From NCBI GenBank assembly GCA_030429545.1, contig JAUIFF010000002.1, forward strand, positions 434,001 through 498,000: DNA of 64,000 nt, given 5' to 3'. Of this stretch, positions 52,269 to 62,390 are shown piece by piece (the stretch's first letter is position 1; each line of letters starts with the position of its first letter). The position numbers and the translations under genes were made by a program. This stretch comes from Polyangia bacterium. GTDB taxonomy: Bacteria > Myxococcota_A > Polyangia > Nannocystales > Nannocystaceae. Below the pieces are notes generated by a model. The model saw only the letters and a list, made by a program, of their open reading frames with translations, was not told where the DNA came from and made no database searches.

Positions 52269-53039
52269 ATGCAGTTGATTGTATTGGCACTGACCCTGGC
52301 CACCCCCGCCGAGCTCACCAACCAGGAGCTCGAGGACGCCGGCCGCCAGGCGGTCGCCAACGACGATCACCGAACTGCAGCCGAATCATTCGATGCGCTC
52401 GCACGCCGACAGCTCGACATCGGAGAGGCACTCCCGTGGACCATTGCAGCTACATCTGCGTGGCGACGCGACTACGACCAAACCCAGGCTCCCGAGTCGC
52501 TGTGTGCTGCACTCGACTTGCTTCGCCACTTCGCAACGGAACACGACCACCCGCCGCCGGATGTCGATGAGTACTGGTCGCTTGTCGAGATGAAACGGAC
52601 CGCCGGTGTTTCGTGCGAACCCGAGGAAGAGCCCGAAGTGCTCCCGCCTCGTCAGGAAGATCCCCCAACGCCCGAGCAAGAAGTCCCGCCGGCAATCCCC
52701 ACTCCGACACTCAACCTCCCCAGCCAACCACCAACACAGGCGAAGATGTCCAAGCCGCGGAAGTTGGTGATCGCCGGAGGTGTCCTCACTGGGCTGGGCG
52801 TCGTCGGATTAGCAACGCTTGCCGGGCAAACCGCAAACTACGTGCCGACGATCCGCCAGTATCGAGACCACAACCGCGACGAGCTGTATCAGCAGGCCTA
52901 CCGCCAGGAGACGGCGATGATCGTGACGGGCATAACCACTGGCGCGGTGCTGGTGAGTGGGATAGTGTTGCTCGCGGTGCACAAACGTCTGCACATACAA
53001 CCGAATCTCAGCGGGGGTTCACTGCGAGGACAGTTCTAG
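52269..53039 (+). CDS. Exported TPR-like protein with two TM segments
   Basis: 256 aa, ATG 52269, 2 bp after the kinase stop. Signal-like start (MQLIVLALTLATPAEL), TPR-like helices (LEDAGRQAVANDDHRTAAESFDALARRQLD), Pro-rich linker, two hydrophobic segments (KLVIAGGVLTGLGVVGLATLAG; AMIVTGITTGAVLVSGIVLLAV), and tail PNLSGGSLRGQF. Paralogue of 36592-37368. Likely an envelope partner of the kinase. Confidence 0.82.
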   Translation: MQLIVLALTLATPAELTNQELEDAGRQAVANDDHRTAAESFDALARRQLDIGEALPWTIAATSAWRRDYDQTQAPESLCAALDLLRHFATEHDHPPPDVDEYWSLVEMKRTAGVSCEPEEEPEVLPPRQEDPPTPEQEVPPAIPTPTLNLPSQPPTQAKMSKPRKLVIAGGVLTGLGVVGLATLAGQTANYVPTIRQYRDHNRDELYQQAYRQETAMIVTGITTGAVLVSGIVLLAVHKRLHIQPNLSGGSLRGQF

Positions 53040-53042
53040 CCG

Positions 53043-54632
53043 ATGAAACACTTCGCCCTCCTCAGTGCCGCCGTATTGCTCGTGTCCGGCTGTCGGCTGT
53101 CGGTCAAAATCAAAGAAGACCACGACCGCGAGGCCGAAGAGATGAGCAGCTCGTCGGACGGGATGATGTCGACTGGGGCGATGGAGTCGAGCGAGAGCGT
53201 CGACCCTCCACCGCCGACGACAAGCACGTCGACCGGGGCGGGAACCAGCGACACCGACGACACAAGCGACTTGCCAGATTTGCCAAACGACGCCACACCC
53301 GTCGAAATCGTGACGTTCAGCGCAGACATCAACCCCGTCAAGCGTGCCGGGCCAGTCCGCCTGACAGCCGAGGTGGTCGGCGATGTCGAGCACCTCGAAC
53401 TCGAAGTGTTCCACGAGGGCAGTAACTTTCACGACACCATCACCTGGCCGGTCGATGAACCGACCCATGATTTCGTTGTCGATACAAGCAAATTCAACGG
53501 CTACCTCGAGTTCAAACTCCACGCCCAGGGCGAGACCGACGACATGGCCGAGCTCGAACTCGCCGTCGATATGCCGCCGGCAGGATCACTCGACCAACGC
53601 TGGGAACTCACCGCAGGCACAACCGGCGTAGCCCTTGCGCAGATCCCTGGTGAGGGCAGCGAACCCGACCAGATCGTGACGGTCGGCAAGCAAAACAACG
53701 GGAAGCTGATCATCAACACCCTCGATGGCGACGACCTCTCACCCAAGGTGATCTACGAGCCGATGGAGCCGCACGCGGTCGCCTACGACCCGGGTAGCGG
53801 GGTTTTCTTTGTGACAGGCGAGAACACCGACGGCGAACTAGTGCTCCGCAAGTTCGTGCCGGGTGAGTCGGATCCGTTTCAGTATTGGGAGCGAACCTAT
53901 CCGAATGCAGCTGGGCACGATGTGGCGGTTGGCCCAGATGGTTTGGTGTACGTCGCCGGTCAGGTTGCGTTCAACTCGCATACGGAAGCCGCGATTTGGG
54001 TGTTCGACCCGGATGGGCCGTTGTTGGGCGAGGTGACTTACTCGGCTTTGGATGAGTTCAACGATCCCCGGGGGTCGAGCCTGACCGGAGTCCTCTTTAT
54101 GGACAATCGGATTCTCACGGCCGGAGCTCGTGATGTCGGGCTCAACGGCAGTAGTTACCGGCGGGCGGCGATTTTTGAGTTCACAAACGAGGCACTCGAG
54201 CCTGTCGCCACCCTTACCTCGAACTACGCGGAGGAGGTTTCCGGTTGGAAAGGCATCGCCGCCTCTGATGAGCATGTCTTCACGATCGGCTGGAACAAGC
54301 CAAATGAGGTGACACCACAATCGATCGCATATGGACGCTACAGTCTGAGCCTGACACCGCAGATGATTTCTCCTGCATGGGATGGCTACGGAGTCGGCCA
54401 CGCGATCGCCTGGCACTCAACAGGTTATCCAATCGCAGCTGGAGCTCGAGCAGATTTTGAGCCCGAATTCTGGGTCGGTGCGACCACTTGGGAGCTTCCG
54501 TACCTCGATCCGACCAACGACATGGGTGAGGCTCGTGACATCGTTGTCGACCGCTACGGATATGTGTATGTGCTCGGTTCCCGCAGCGAGAACGGATATT
54601 CGCACCTCGTTTTGGTGCGGCTAAACCCGTAG
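53043..54632 (+). CDS. Propeller-like repeat lipoprotein
   Basis: 529 aa, ATG 53043. Signal with lipobox (LLSAAVLLVSGC), acidic Ser/Thr linker, an Ig-like stretch (FSADINPVKRAGPVRLTAEVVGD), then propeller-type repeats (VAVGPDGLVYVAGQ; RYGYVYVLGSRSENGYSHLVLVRLNP). Paralogue of 35043-36587, both ending in (H/S)LVLVRLNP. Last gene of the plus-strand cluster; converges with a VWA-like gene 4 bp away, as in the first cluster. Confidence 0.84.
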   Translation: MKHFALLSAAVLLVSGCRLSVKIKEDHDREAEEMSSSSDGMMSTGAMESSESVDPPPPTTSTSTGAGTSDTDDTSDLPDLPNDATPVEIVTFSADINPVKRAGPVRLTAEVVGDVEHLELEVFHEGSNFHDTITWPVDEPTHDFVVDTSKFNGYLEFKLHAQGETDDMAELELAVDMPPAGSLDQRWELTAGTTGVALAQIPGEGSEPDQIVTVGKQNNGKLIINTLDGDDLSPKVIYEPMEPHAVAYDPGSGVFFVTGENTDGELVLRKFVPGESDPFQYWERTYPNAAGHDVAVGPDGLVYVAGQVAFNSHTEAAIWVFDPDGPLLGEVTYSALDEFNDPRGSSLTGVLFMDNRILTAGARDVGLNGSSYRRAAIFEFTNEALEPVATLTSNYAEEVSGWKGIAASDEHVFTIGWNKPNEVTPQSIAYGRYSLSLTPQMISPAWDGYGVGHAIAWHSTGYPIAAGARADFEPEFWVGATTWELPYLDPTNDMGEARDIVVDRYGYVYVLGSRSENGYSHLVLVRLNP

Positions 54633-54636
54633 GGCA

Positions 54637-55806
54637 CTACGTCGGGATTTTTGCGTCGCACAGGTCGGCAACGAGTTCGATGCCTGCATCCAAATACGGC
54701 CCGTAGTCGGTTGCGCAGAGGCTCCCCTCGACCTTGTGCTTAATATAGAAGTGCAAGAACGCGGCCGAAGTTTCAAAGTAGGTCCCGCCACCGGGAGGGC
54801 AGACCGCGATATCGTGGTCGTAGGAGCTGTCATCGATAATCCCGATGATGGCGAGTTGGTCTTCATCTCCACCTTTGAGGGCGTACAACTTTTCAGCCCA
54901 TAGTCCCGGTGGCCCCTCGACCGACTCATGCCCGGAGTAGGTGTAGTAGACAATGACGAGCAGGGCATCGTCACGTAAGAAGCCTTGATTGCACTCGGCC
55001 GGCTTTTCATCGGGGGAGACGGACCACAGCATCGAAACCTCCGGCCGTGAAGTTGCGTAGCCATAACCCTGCTGTGAAATGCACTTGACGGTCTCTTCCA
55101 GGTCCGGCTGTTCGCGGCTGTCGACATAGCGACGCCCACCGACCACCCCGCAGTCGCGGTTTGCAGCTTCAAAACCGGCGGGAAACACAATACCGGCACC
55201 TTTCATGCCACAGGACTCGAGGATCCCGTCGTCGTAGGCTTCGCAGGGGTAGTCTTCGGGTCCAGTCGGGTAGCAGGTGCCGTTGTCCGCACAGGGCTCG
55301 ATGCACTCGTTCATGCCCCAGCCGCTGACATCGGCCGTCATTGAGCCGTAACCATCGACCACCATGAAGTGGAGGTCGAAGTTGGCGAAGGTTTCGAGAA
55401 CATCTTCGATGAAGCTTGGAAAGACAGCCCAAAACTTGGGCCAAAACTTGTGCATATTGTGTTCGCGGTCGATGACGAACAGGAAGTCGATTTTGCCGTT
55501 GCAGCCGAGGTTTTGGTCGCCGAAGTCAGGGATGGAGGTTGTCGAGCTGGGGTTGTGACCGGTTGTTGTTGTCGGTTCTGTTGGCTCGTTCGAGTCGGTT
55601 GAGCTGTCGCTTCCGGGAGTACCGGTGGCGGAGTTCCAGGTTGGCTCTGGGAGATCGTCCGTGGTTGTGTGGACTCCCGTTGTGGTGGTTGTGGTCGGGT
55701 CGGTCGCTTCGGCGGAACACCCTGCGATGGCGATGCACAGCCCGAGAAACCGGCTCTTACGAGTTCGGAGCGTTGCGGAGCGAGGTGTCCCGGGACGACA
55801 CATCAT
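54637..55806 (-). CDS. VWA-like lipoprotein with degenerate metal site
   Basis: 389 aa. Signal with lipobox (LGLCIAIAGC), Thr-rich linker, then a VWA-like domain beginning IDFLFVIDREHNM. The MIDAS DxSxS is DREHN, so metal binding is probably lost. Later regions include FDLHFMVVDGYGSM, a run of Cys (CIEPCADNGTCYPTG), and FLRDDALLVIVYYTYSG. Near-identical over most of its length to the gene at 56855, a recent duplication. Also paralogous to 33941. Confidence 0.84.
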   Translation of the reverse strand: MMCRPGTPRSATLRTRKSRFLGLCIAIAGCSAEATDPTTTTTTGVHTTTDDLPEPTWNSATGTPGSDSSTDSNEPTEPTTTTGHNPSSTTSIPDFGDQNLGCNGKIDFLFVIDREHNMHKFWPKFWAVFPSFIEDVLETFANFDLHFMVVDGYGSMTADVSGWGMNECIEPCADNGTCYPTGPEDYPCEAYDDGILESCGMKGAGIVFPAGFEAANRDCGVVGGRRYVDSREQPDLEETVKCISQQGYGYATSRPEVSMLWSVSPDEKPAECNQGFLRDDALLVIVYYTYSGHESVEGPPGLWAEKLYALKGGDEDQLAIIGIIDDSSYDHDIAVCPPGGGTYFETSAAFLHFYIKHKVEGSLCATDYGPYLDAGIELVADLCDAKIPT

Positions 55807-55912
55807 CGGGGCACACTAGCACATTCTGGTAGCGAGTCAGTCCGACTTACTTCGGAACAAGCGCTACCAACGGGTGCGTCTCGGGTTGACGCGGCGAAAG
55901 TCGAGGCGCGAC

Positions 55913-56599
55913 TCAAAGATCTGGCCGAGCGCCCATTTGGGATTCAACGAAGTTCCGAACGAGATCTCCTTCAATATAGAGTTTTCCGTTGAGAATGGCG
56001 ACACGCCCCGGACAATCTGGGATTTGTGTCCGCAGGTAAGCGACCCGAGACAAGTATTGTGGATCGTCGGATTCACCTGGACGAGCCTTAAGGAAGGATC
56101 CGCCACAGGCTTCGATAACTTCATCGGAGGGCCAGCCGACACACGTCAACTTGTGCCGTAAAAATTCTGGAAGGGGATCATCGGACGGGTACTTGATGCC
56201 CGCGTTGTCAAGGTTGTTTTGAACCATCAACAAGATGGCGACTCCAGGCAGGTCCATGACTTCTGTTGGATCGGTTCCCCCACACGGATCCTCCTCGCAA
56301 TAATCCTCGAAATCCTCGTCTCCAAATTCGTCGAGAAATTCCTCCTCATCGTAGCCAAAGCAATATTTTTTATAGAATGTTTCCGCCTCGTCCTCAGTGT
56401 TTGCAACAACGAACCAGTCATCCTCGTGCACGTCGTCGGGAACCCAAAAAAGCTTGAGTTTGACTAGGTCTTGAAGACCGGCGAGCAGGCTGTTTGCACC
56501 GAGTTCATCGACAAGCATCTGCAGCTTCTTCTTGTCCCGTGCGGTGGGACTGCCGAACCGGAGGAGGGCTAAGCGAATTTCTTCGATGATGTTCTTCAT
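55913..56599 (-). CDS. Hypothetical acidic protein
   Basis: 228 aa from ATG 56599 (the frame opens at 56785, but upstream residues do not look coding). Helical N-terminus (IIEEIRLALLRFGSPTARDKKKLQMLVDEL), very acidic centre (DEEEFLDEFGDEDFEDYCEEDPCGG), and a C-terminal stretch with GRVAILNGKLYIEGDLV. No family recognised. Lies between the two duplicated VWA-like genes in the same direction. Confidence 0.6.
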   Translation of the reverse strand: MKNIIEEIRLALLRFGSPTARDKKKLQMLVDELGANSLLAGLQDLVKLKLFWVPDDVHEDDWFVVANTEDEAETFYKKYCFGYDEEEFLDEFGDEDFEDYCEEDPCGGTDPTEVMDLPGVAILLMVQNNLDNAGIKYPSDDPLPEFLRHKLTCVGWPSDEVIEACGGSFLKARPGESDDPQYLSRVAYLRTQIPDCPGRVAILNGKLYIEGDLVRNFVESQMGARPDL

Positions 56600-56854
56600 G
56601 GGACTACAGTATTCTCGAGAATTTCCATTGATATGCAAGAGATTTCCATCGTAGAAATAATTTTGGTCGCTCCCTGCTGCTGACGAATACTTGCAGAGCC
56701 AACGAGATACGTTTTTTTCGGGCTCGCACTGGAGTGCGCGTTTGGCGCTAGCTGAAGGTCGGTTCCTGCGCTTCCAACCCTCCACGATCCCATCGGAACT
56801 CTATCGCCCGATGCCACATGGAAGATCGATGGAGTGGGTCCCTAGTTTTGAACT

Positions 56855-58006
56855 TTACTTCGGAATCTCGGCGTCACACAAGTCGACCACGAGGTCGAGC
56901 CCCGCATCCAGATACGGCGTATAGTCCGCCGCACACAAGCTGCCCTCAACTTTGTGTTTGACGTAGAAGTGTAAGAACGCGGCCGAAGTACTGTAATAGG
57001 AGCCTCCGCCGGGAGGGCAAACGTTGAGAGCGTCGTCGTAGGAGCCGTCATCAATGATACCGATAACCGCAATCTTGTCCTGGTCGCCACCTTTGAGGGA
57101 ATACAGTTTCTCAGCCCACTGCCCCGGAGGTCCCTCCGTCGACATGTGCCCGTAATAGGAGTAGTAGACGATGACAAGCAGGGCATCGTCACGAAGGAAG
57201 CCCTGGTTGCACGCGGCCGGCTTGTCATCCAGTGAGACCGACCACAGCATCGAAACCTCGGGCCGCGAACTCGCGTACCCGTAGCCGATTTGCGAGATGC
57301 ACTTGACCGTGTCCTCCAGGTCGGGCTGCTCGCGGCTGTCGACGTAGCGACGCCCACCGACCACGCCGCAGTCGCGGTTCGCTGCCTCAAACCCAGCCGG
57401 AAACACAATGCCGGCGCCCTTCATGCCGCAGCTATCGAGGATGCCGTCGTCGTAGGCGTCGCACGGATAGTCTTCAGGGCCAGTCGGGTAGCAAGTCCCA
57501 TTGTCCGCACAGGGCTCGATGCATTCGTTCATGCCCCAGCCGCTGACATCGGCCGTCATGGAGCCGTAGCCGTCGACGACCATGAAGTGAAGGTCGAAGT
57601 TGGCGAAGGTGTCCAGGATGTCTTCGATGAAGGTCGGGAAGGCGGCCCAAAACCGGGGCCAGTACTTGTGCATGTTGTGTTCGCGGTCGATGACGAACAG
57701 GAAGTCGATTTTGCCGTTGCAGCCTTGGTTGGTGTCTCCGAAGTCTGGGACGGGGGTTGTCGTGGTGGTTGGGTTGTGGGTGGTGGTTGTCGGTTGGGTG
57801 GAGTCGTTGGTCTCGGTTGAGTTGGTTCCTGGGGAGCTGGTGGAGGTGTTCCAGGTTGGTTCGGGGAGATCTTCGGAGGTTGTTTGGAGTCCCGTGGTTG
57901 TTGTCGGATCGGTCGCGTTGGCGGAACATCCTATGCACGCCGTGAGTAGCCAACAACTCCTGCGCGCTTCGAGCGTGGTGGAGCGAGGTGTCTCAGAAGC
58001 AAACAT
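56855..58006 (-). CDS. VWA-like lipoprotein with degenerate metal site (duplicate)
   Basis: 383 aa. Signal with lipobox (LLTACIGC), Thr-rich linker, VWA-like domain starting IDFLFVIDREHNM, Cys-rich block CIEPCADNGTCYPTG, and the C-terminal FLHFYVKHKVEGSLC...DLCDAEIPK. Duplicate of 54637-55806; the linker is the most divergent part. Presumably surface-exposed like its relatives. Confidence 0.84.
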   Translation of the reverse strand: MFASETPRSTTLEARRSCWLLTACIGCSANATDPTTTTGLQTTSEDLPEPTWNTSTSSPGTNSTETNDSTQPTTTTHNPTTTTTPVPDFGDTNQGCNGKIDFLFVIDREHNMHKYWPRFWAAFPTFIEDILDTFANFDLHFMVVDGYGSMTADVSGWGMNECIEPCADNGTCYPTGPEDYPCDAYDDGILDSCGMKGAGIVFPAGFEAANRDCGVVGGRRYVDSREQPDLEDTVKCISQIGYGYASSRPEVSMLWSVSLDDKPAACNQGFLRDDALLVIVYYSYYGHMSTEGPPGQWAEKLYSLKGGDQDKIAVIGIIDDGSYDDALNVCPPGGGSYYSTSAAFLHFYVKHKVEGSLCAADYTPYLDAGLDLVVDLCDAEIPK

Positions 58007-58170
58007 TACCAGATTAACGTATCATAACGCAGCTGCTCGAACCTTCCCGATCGTCGGTCTGAAACCATGATAGCCGATCACCGCGTTTCCCGCAGTAATT
58101 CGAGAGCAGGCTTGTGACCATTGAGCCAGAGTAACCCGATCACGTATAATCTCAGGAAGGAAGCCTAATT

Positions 58171-60075
58171 GTGAGCACGACAACCGGATCCAACGAAGAC
58201 CAGACTCGCCCCACAATTGAAGACATCATCGATGAGTCGCGACAAATTCTAAGAGAAGTTGCAGTTGATGCACTTGCAGATGTTGTTGTAAGTATTCCAA
58301 TTTGGGGCTGGTGGGGAGATGGCAAAACAACGACACTTCTCACCCTATTAGGAGCCTGTGATGAGACTCGCCATGGGATAACTATAAGACTCCTCAACGA
58401 CACCGATGAACTCGCGGATCTCGAAACGAAACATCAGGAATACAGGGAACTCTCTCTCGTTGAGGTTGCGAACTCAACGCGAGCCGACCTGCAAGAAAAA
58501 TTAGTGCAGTTCATGGATGAGTGCCTTTGGCCAGTAGGTACTGATGCTCCAACACCATATGTTTTCGGGCTTAGCGGTGTGATGAGTGACCTCGGTTTTC
58601 TCTATATGCCAGACTTACCTGGTGGTTCATTCCAAGGAGCTGAGGAGGCCGCTAAAGCGGTGTTGTCCAGAGCTCACGGCGCTATTATCCTCGTTGACCC
58701 TGAACGTTATCTTTCTGGTGGAGCAGAAGGGAAGAACTACAAGGACGAAGTACATACACGACTACGAAAATGCTATCGCGCAAAAATACCAACAGCTATC
58801 CTGATTACCAAGGCGGACAGGGACAGCATGAGACCGAGCGCGGACGAAACTTTCTCTGCACTTTCAATCCTTATCAAGCATTATCCGGAAAAACTTTTTC
58901 ATCTTGCTTCAGTGTCTGTAATTGGTCTCGGCCTCGACAGAAGTGCCGACGATGATGGGCGTACCCCTCAATTACCTCCTCCCAGGGAAAGGAGCCCAGA
59001 ACACCTAATCGGAGCTTTCTTATGGCTCCTTGCTCGGATTTTCGAGAAGCAATCGAGCCAACAGCTAAGGACAAAAATTCCCGCTGTGCGCATGAAGCGT
59101 CTAAATGCAGCGACCTTTCGCACATCACGGAAGACAATTCCCGAGTTTCGCTCTCTCGGCCAATTCAGCGGTCTGAGCGGCTTGGTAAAGTGTTGTTTAC
59201 CGAAAGTAGCCGGGCGCGAACGCATGCTCGTTGGTACTGTCGAAGGGTTGGTCGAATTATCCTTCGTAGTCGACAGCGGTGTTAGTCATTCTCAAGCTAA
59301 CCTTGGGTTTTGGGAACTCGGAGAGGTCGACCCATCGGAGCTTGATGTTTACTATTGCGACGGACGGGTGTTCGCAGGCCGCCGAAGAAACGCGGGCAGT
59401 ATCTGGCGGGGGCAACTCGGTGACGACTTAACTGAGGAACATTTTCCCCTCGACCTTGTTGCGTGGGCTCCAGTTACGGCAGATAGAGTCGTTGGCATCG
59501 GTCCCTCGCGCCGACTGCACTCCTTTGTGCTCAAAGCCGGCGAATGGGGTATATCAAGCTTTGTTCCGAATTTTATTACGGGCAACGGAGAGTATGTGCA
59601 ACTTTGGGTAAGTCCGCGCAAAGATGAGGTTCTGGCATTCTCCGGGCAGGATGTTGTCGGTGTACGACTCTCAACTTCCAGTTTTGATGAGCGAATTGCC
59701 GAAAATGGGAAGTTCGTGTTTGATGAAGACACCTGCATCGTAAACCGGGTTGGAATGGCAGCTTCAATAGATAGTGACGGAAAACTACATGTGTACCAAG
59801 ACGGAACTACCGCACAAGTCGCTACAACAAATTTTATCGACCGCGATGTAATGGCGTTGGCAAATTCGCGTCCAACCATCGCATACATGGCCGAGCAGAA
59901 TAAGCTGCGAGGGGCTCGGTTCATAGACCAAACGATCCAGGAAGTTATTGCTAGTGGCGATGATTTTTCCGGGGAGCTTGAATCGATTTGCTGGACGCAC
60001 AATGACAAATATATAGTTACTTCTTTCGAAAATGGAGCTTGGGGGCTCTGGGAAGCTGTCGGCGTACATGTTTAA
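58171..60075 (+). CDS. P-loop GTPase fused to WD40-like propeller
   Basis: 634 aa from GTG 58171. N-terminal GTPase: P-loop GWWGDGKTTT (~50), G3-like MPDLPGG, G4 LITKAD. Residues ~300-634 form repeated beta units (FWELGEVDPSELDVYYCDGRVFAGRR; SICWTHNDKYIVTSFENGAWGLWEAV) typical of WD40-like propellers. No TM. Overlaps the next gene by 8 bp; third gene follows with 1-bp overlap. GTPase-propeller proteins in short operons with kinase-like or peptidase genes are known among NTP-dependent conflict systems; that role is inferred here. Confidence 0.8.
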   Translation: MSTTTGSNEDQTRPTIEDIIDESRQILREVAVDALADVVVSIPIWGWWGDGKTTTLLTLLGACDETRHGITIRLLNDTDELADLETKHQEYRELSLVEVANSTRADLQEKLVQFMDECLWPVGTDAPTPYVFGLSGVMSDLGFLYMPDLPGGSFQGAEEAAKAVLSRAHGAIILVDPERYLSGGAEGKNYKDEVHTRLRKCYRAKIPTAILITKADRDSMRPSADETFSALSILIKHYPEKLFHLASVSVIGLGLDRSADDDGRTPQLPPPRERSPEHLIGAFLWLLARIFEKQSSQQLRTKIPAVRMKRLNAATFRTSRKTIPEFRSLGQFSGLSGLVKCCLPKVAGRERMLVGTVEGLVELSFVVDSGVSHSQANLGFWELGEVDPSELDVYYCDGRVFAGRRRNAGSIWRGQLGDDLTEEHFPLDLVAWAPVTADRVVGIGPSRRLHSFVLKAGEWGISSFVPNFITGNGEYVQLWVSPRKDEVLAFSGQDVVGVRLSTSSFDERIAENGKFVFDEDTCIVNRVGMAASIDSDGKLHVYQDGTTAQVATTNFIDRDVMALANSRPTIAYMAEQNKLRGARFIDQTIQEVIASGDDFSGELESICWTHNDKYIVTSFENGAWGLWEAVGVHV

Positions 60076-61288
60076 CTCAACTTTAGAGGCTCAGTTCCTA
60101 AACGCACTTCCAAAAGGCGAGTACTCGTCAGTTAGAGTGTTGTCTACTCCAGAAGGTTTGATGGCAACCCGCTTTCAGACCATCCTCGCCGAGGCCACCT
60201 GGTTGAGAATGGGTGGACGAGAGTGTTTCCTTAAAGCAATGAAAGTTGCTTCTCTCGACGCCAGCGCGCAAACTGCCGAGGTGGTCGGGCAAAGTCGTCT
60301 GAATAGAATTCAAACTCGAGTGAATGAAGCTCGAGTACGGGGGGCTCCTCTCGTCGAAATCTTTCATGCAGGATTTATTGGGGAGCGAGAATTTTTTCTC
60401 TTGTGTATGGAGAAAGTCACACCTTTGCACATGTACAACGGTAATCAGGCAGCTAGAATTAAGCTGGCGCAGCAAATCATTCTCAAACTTTGTCCTCCTG
60501 CCACCGGATACTCGTGGCACCACTATGATGTTTGCCTTAGGAATCTTGGTGCAACCCAAGAGGGGAAGGCCGTATTCATCGATCCCGACAGTCTTTATTT
60601 AGTACCGGACGACTTTGTTTATATTTCGACTCCGATCGGTAAAGACTGGCGCCTACCGAAGATATTGCAAGAAGCTGTGGTACGGGAATTACAAGCGAAC
60701 GAACTCAAGATGTCTCGAGCGACGGCGGCAATCAAGCAAAGATTTGATCTTCTGCTCGCGGCTGCTGAACTCACACTTGAGCATGAGATACCCGGTTCCC
60801 GCTATGCGGCGGATGAGTGGCTGCCTGAATGGTTGGATAGCGCGCCTGATCGGCAACTTGTTGATTTTTGGCGCCCTCTACTACTACCGGCACTAGAAGA
60901 CCCAACGTCTATCGATCTTACTTCAGTTGTAGATAAACTCAGATGCTTCTCAGGATCGAGCCTGGACAGTCGCTCAGTACCTCCGAACTCCAAAGTCGAG
61001 GTTTCGAGTGATGAAATCGCAGTTTTAGGTCGGAAGATGCGCAATGATCGTCTTGAACGCACAGAACTTCATCATTATAGAAGGATACTCCAAGAGCATC
61101 TTCGGGGGTCTCCGTTGGACATACTTGCATGGAGGGAGTTAAGACTACTTTGTATCGGCTACTTGCAAGATCTTGAGAGCGCGGCTGAAGAAGTTGACAA
61201 CGCGCTAAAGTACTTCCCAAACGACTCTCGACTTCGACGCTGGCGCGAAGTTCTGCTCGCTTGGGGATCCTTCGGAGGACCGAACTGA
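60068..61288 (+). CDS. Divergent protein kinase-like protein with TPR-like tail
   Basis: 406 aa from ATG 60068 (ATG 60032 also in frame). Kinase-like signs: CFLKAMKV (possible ATP lysine), HYDVCLRNLG (~152; HxD-x4-N like HRDxxxxN), and VFIDPDS in place of DFG. The tail (~330-406) looks like a TPR (DILAWRELRLLCIGYLQDLESAAEEVDNAL). Second gene of the GTPase operon, tightly coupled. Could phosphorylate or merely bind nucleotide; catalytic competence is uncertain. Confidence 0.68.
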   Translation: MFNSTLEAQFLNALPKGEYSSVRVLSTPEGLMATRFQTILAEATWLRMGGRECFLKAMKVASLDASAQTAEVVGQSRLNRIQTRVNEARVRGAPLVEIFHAGFIGEREFFLLCMEKVTPLHMYNGNQAARIKLAQQIILKLCPPATGYSWHHYDVCLRNLGATQEGKAVFIDPDSLYLVPDDFVYISTPIGKDWRLPKILQEAVVRELQANELKMSRATAAIKQRFDLLLAAAELTLEHEIPGSRYAADEWLPEWLDSAPDRQLVDFWRPLLLPALEDPTSIDLTSVVDKLRCFSGSSLDSRSVPPNSKVEVSSDEIAVLGRKMRNDRLERTELHHYRRILQEHLRGSPLDILAWRELRLLCIGYLQDLESAAEEVDNALKYFPNDSRLRRWREVLLAWGSFGGPN

Positions 61289-62193
61289 TGATTCCTCGAG
61301 ACCTGCAAGCGGATCTAGCGATTTGGACAAAAGGTTTCTCGGTGACTCGGGGTTCACCTGAATTTCAGCTCGTAATTCCATCAAGCAAGAAGGAACTTAG
61401 GGGACTCGAGAGTTCCATAGAAGAGGCTGCCGATTGGCCAGTTGTCCTTCATGGGCTGTATCAACTCACAGACCGAGACCTAGCATACGAGAGATGTTTG
61501 CTTATTTCCGACGAGGATGCTGTTCTCGTCACCGCCGGTCCAATGGTCGACCGCCATGGGCGGCGCGTAGTTGCGATCTGCTCGGCACATTTCTCTGTAG
61601 ACTGGAGCGATCCGAACCTGTACGAGGTTGTAGCTAAGGCACACGGTCTCTCTGTACGATTGCTCGATGTCTATACTTCATTGCTGACCGATAATGACGC
61701 AAACCCCGAGCGACAACTCCAGAAGGGAAAGTTGCTACCTAGGCGCTCCTTCTTTCTCGGGCAAGAACAGATGGTCGCAGTATCAGAATGGGGAGAAGTG
61801 CTTGATGCCGTTCGCGAGGTTCGAGGGGTTAAGGGGGTTGCAACACCTCGGCTGCTGCTTCTGGGCGCCAATGTAGTGCTAGGAACACAACATGAGGCCG
61901 AGGTTCTGCGAGCGAGGAAAACTTCGGTCGATGGGTATATCGCTCCTCGAAGCCATCGACTTGTTAGTATGTCCGATAATATCGTTCCATGGCCGCATCG
62001 GCGGACATCCGCGCAAGAAAATCTTGAAGAGAATCGTCGGGACCAAAGGGAAGGCTCGGTTGAATCTGAGCGTACTGAAGCTCGGCGGCGGCAGGTAAAT
62101 CGGACTATTTCCGATGCCGAAAAAGCTTCTCATGATTTTGTCGATGCGTGGGTCAAGGTCGTCAGGGATTTTTTTAATCGTCTGCTTGATTGA
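61288..62193 (+). CDS. Hypothetical third component of GTPase operon
   Basis: 310 aa, ATG 61288 overlapping the previous stop by one base. No recognised domain. The N-terminal half alternates beta and alpha ([33 protein letters not shown]); the C-terminal ~80 residues are charged ([23 protein letters not shown]) and end in an amphipathic helix ([17 protein letters not shown]). Operon coupling implies a shared role with the GTPase and kinase-like proteins. Confidence 0.7.
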   Translation: MIPRDLQADLAIWTKGFSVTRGSPEFQLVIPSSKKELRGLESSIEEAADWPVVLHGLYQLTDRDLAYERCLLISDEDAVLVTAGPMVDRHGRRVVAICSAHFSVDWSDPNLYEVVAKAHGLSVRLLDVYTSLLTDNDANPERQLQKGKLLPRRSFFLGQEQMVAVSEWGEVLDAVREVRGVKGVATPRLLLLGANVVLGTQHEAEVLRARKTSVDGYIAPRSHRLVSMSDNIVPWPHRRTSAQENLEENRRDQREGSVESERTEARRRQVNRTISDAEKASHDFVDAWVKVVRDFFNRLLD

Positions 62194-62280
62194 TGCTCCA
62201 TCAATGTCCGCATGTGCAAGTTGCGCAAGTTGCGCAAATTCGTTTTCGCGCGTCGGTGTGACCCCGTTAGCAACCGTACC

Positions 62281-62386
<106 letters not shown>

Positions 62387-62390
<4 letters not shown>

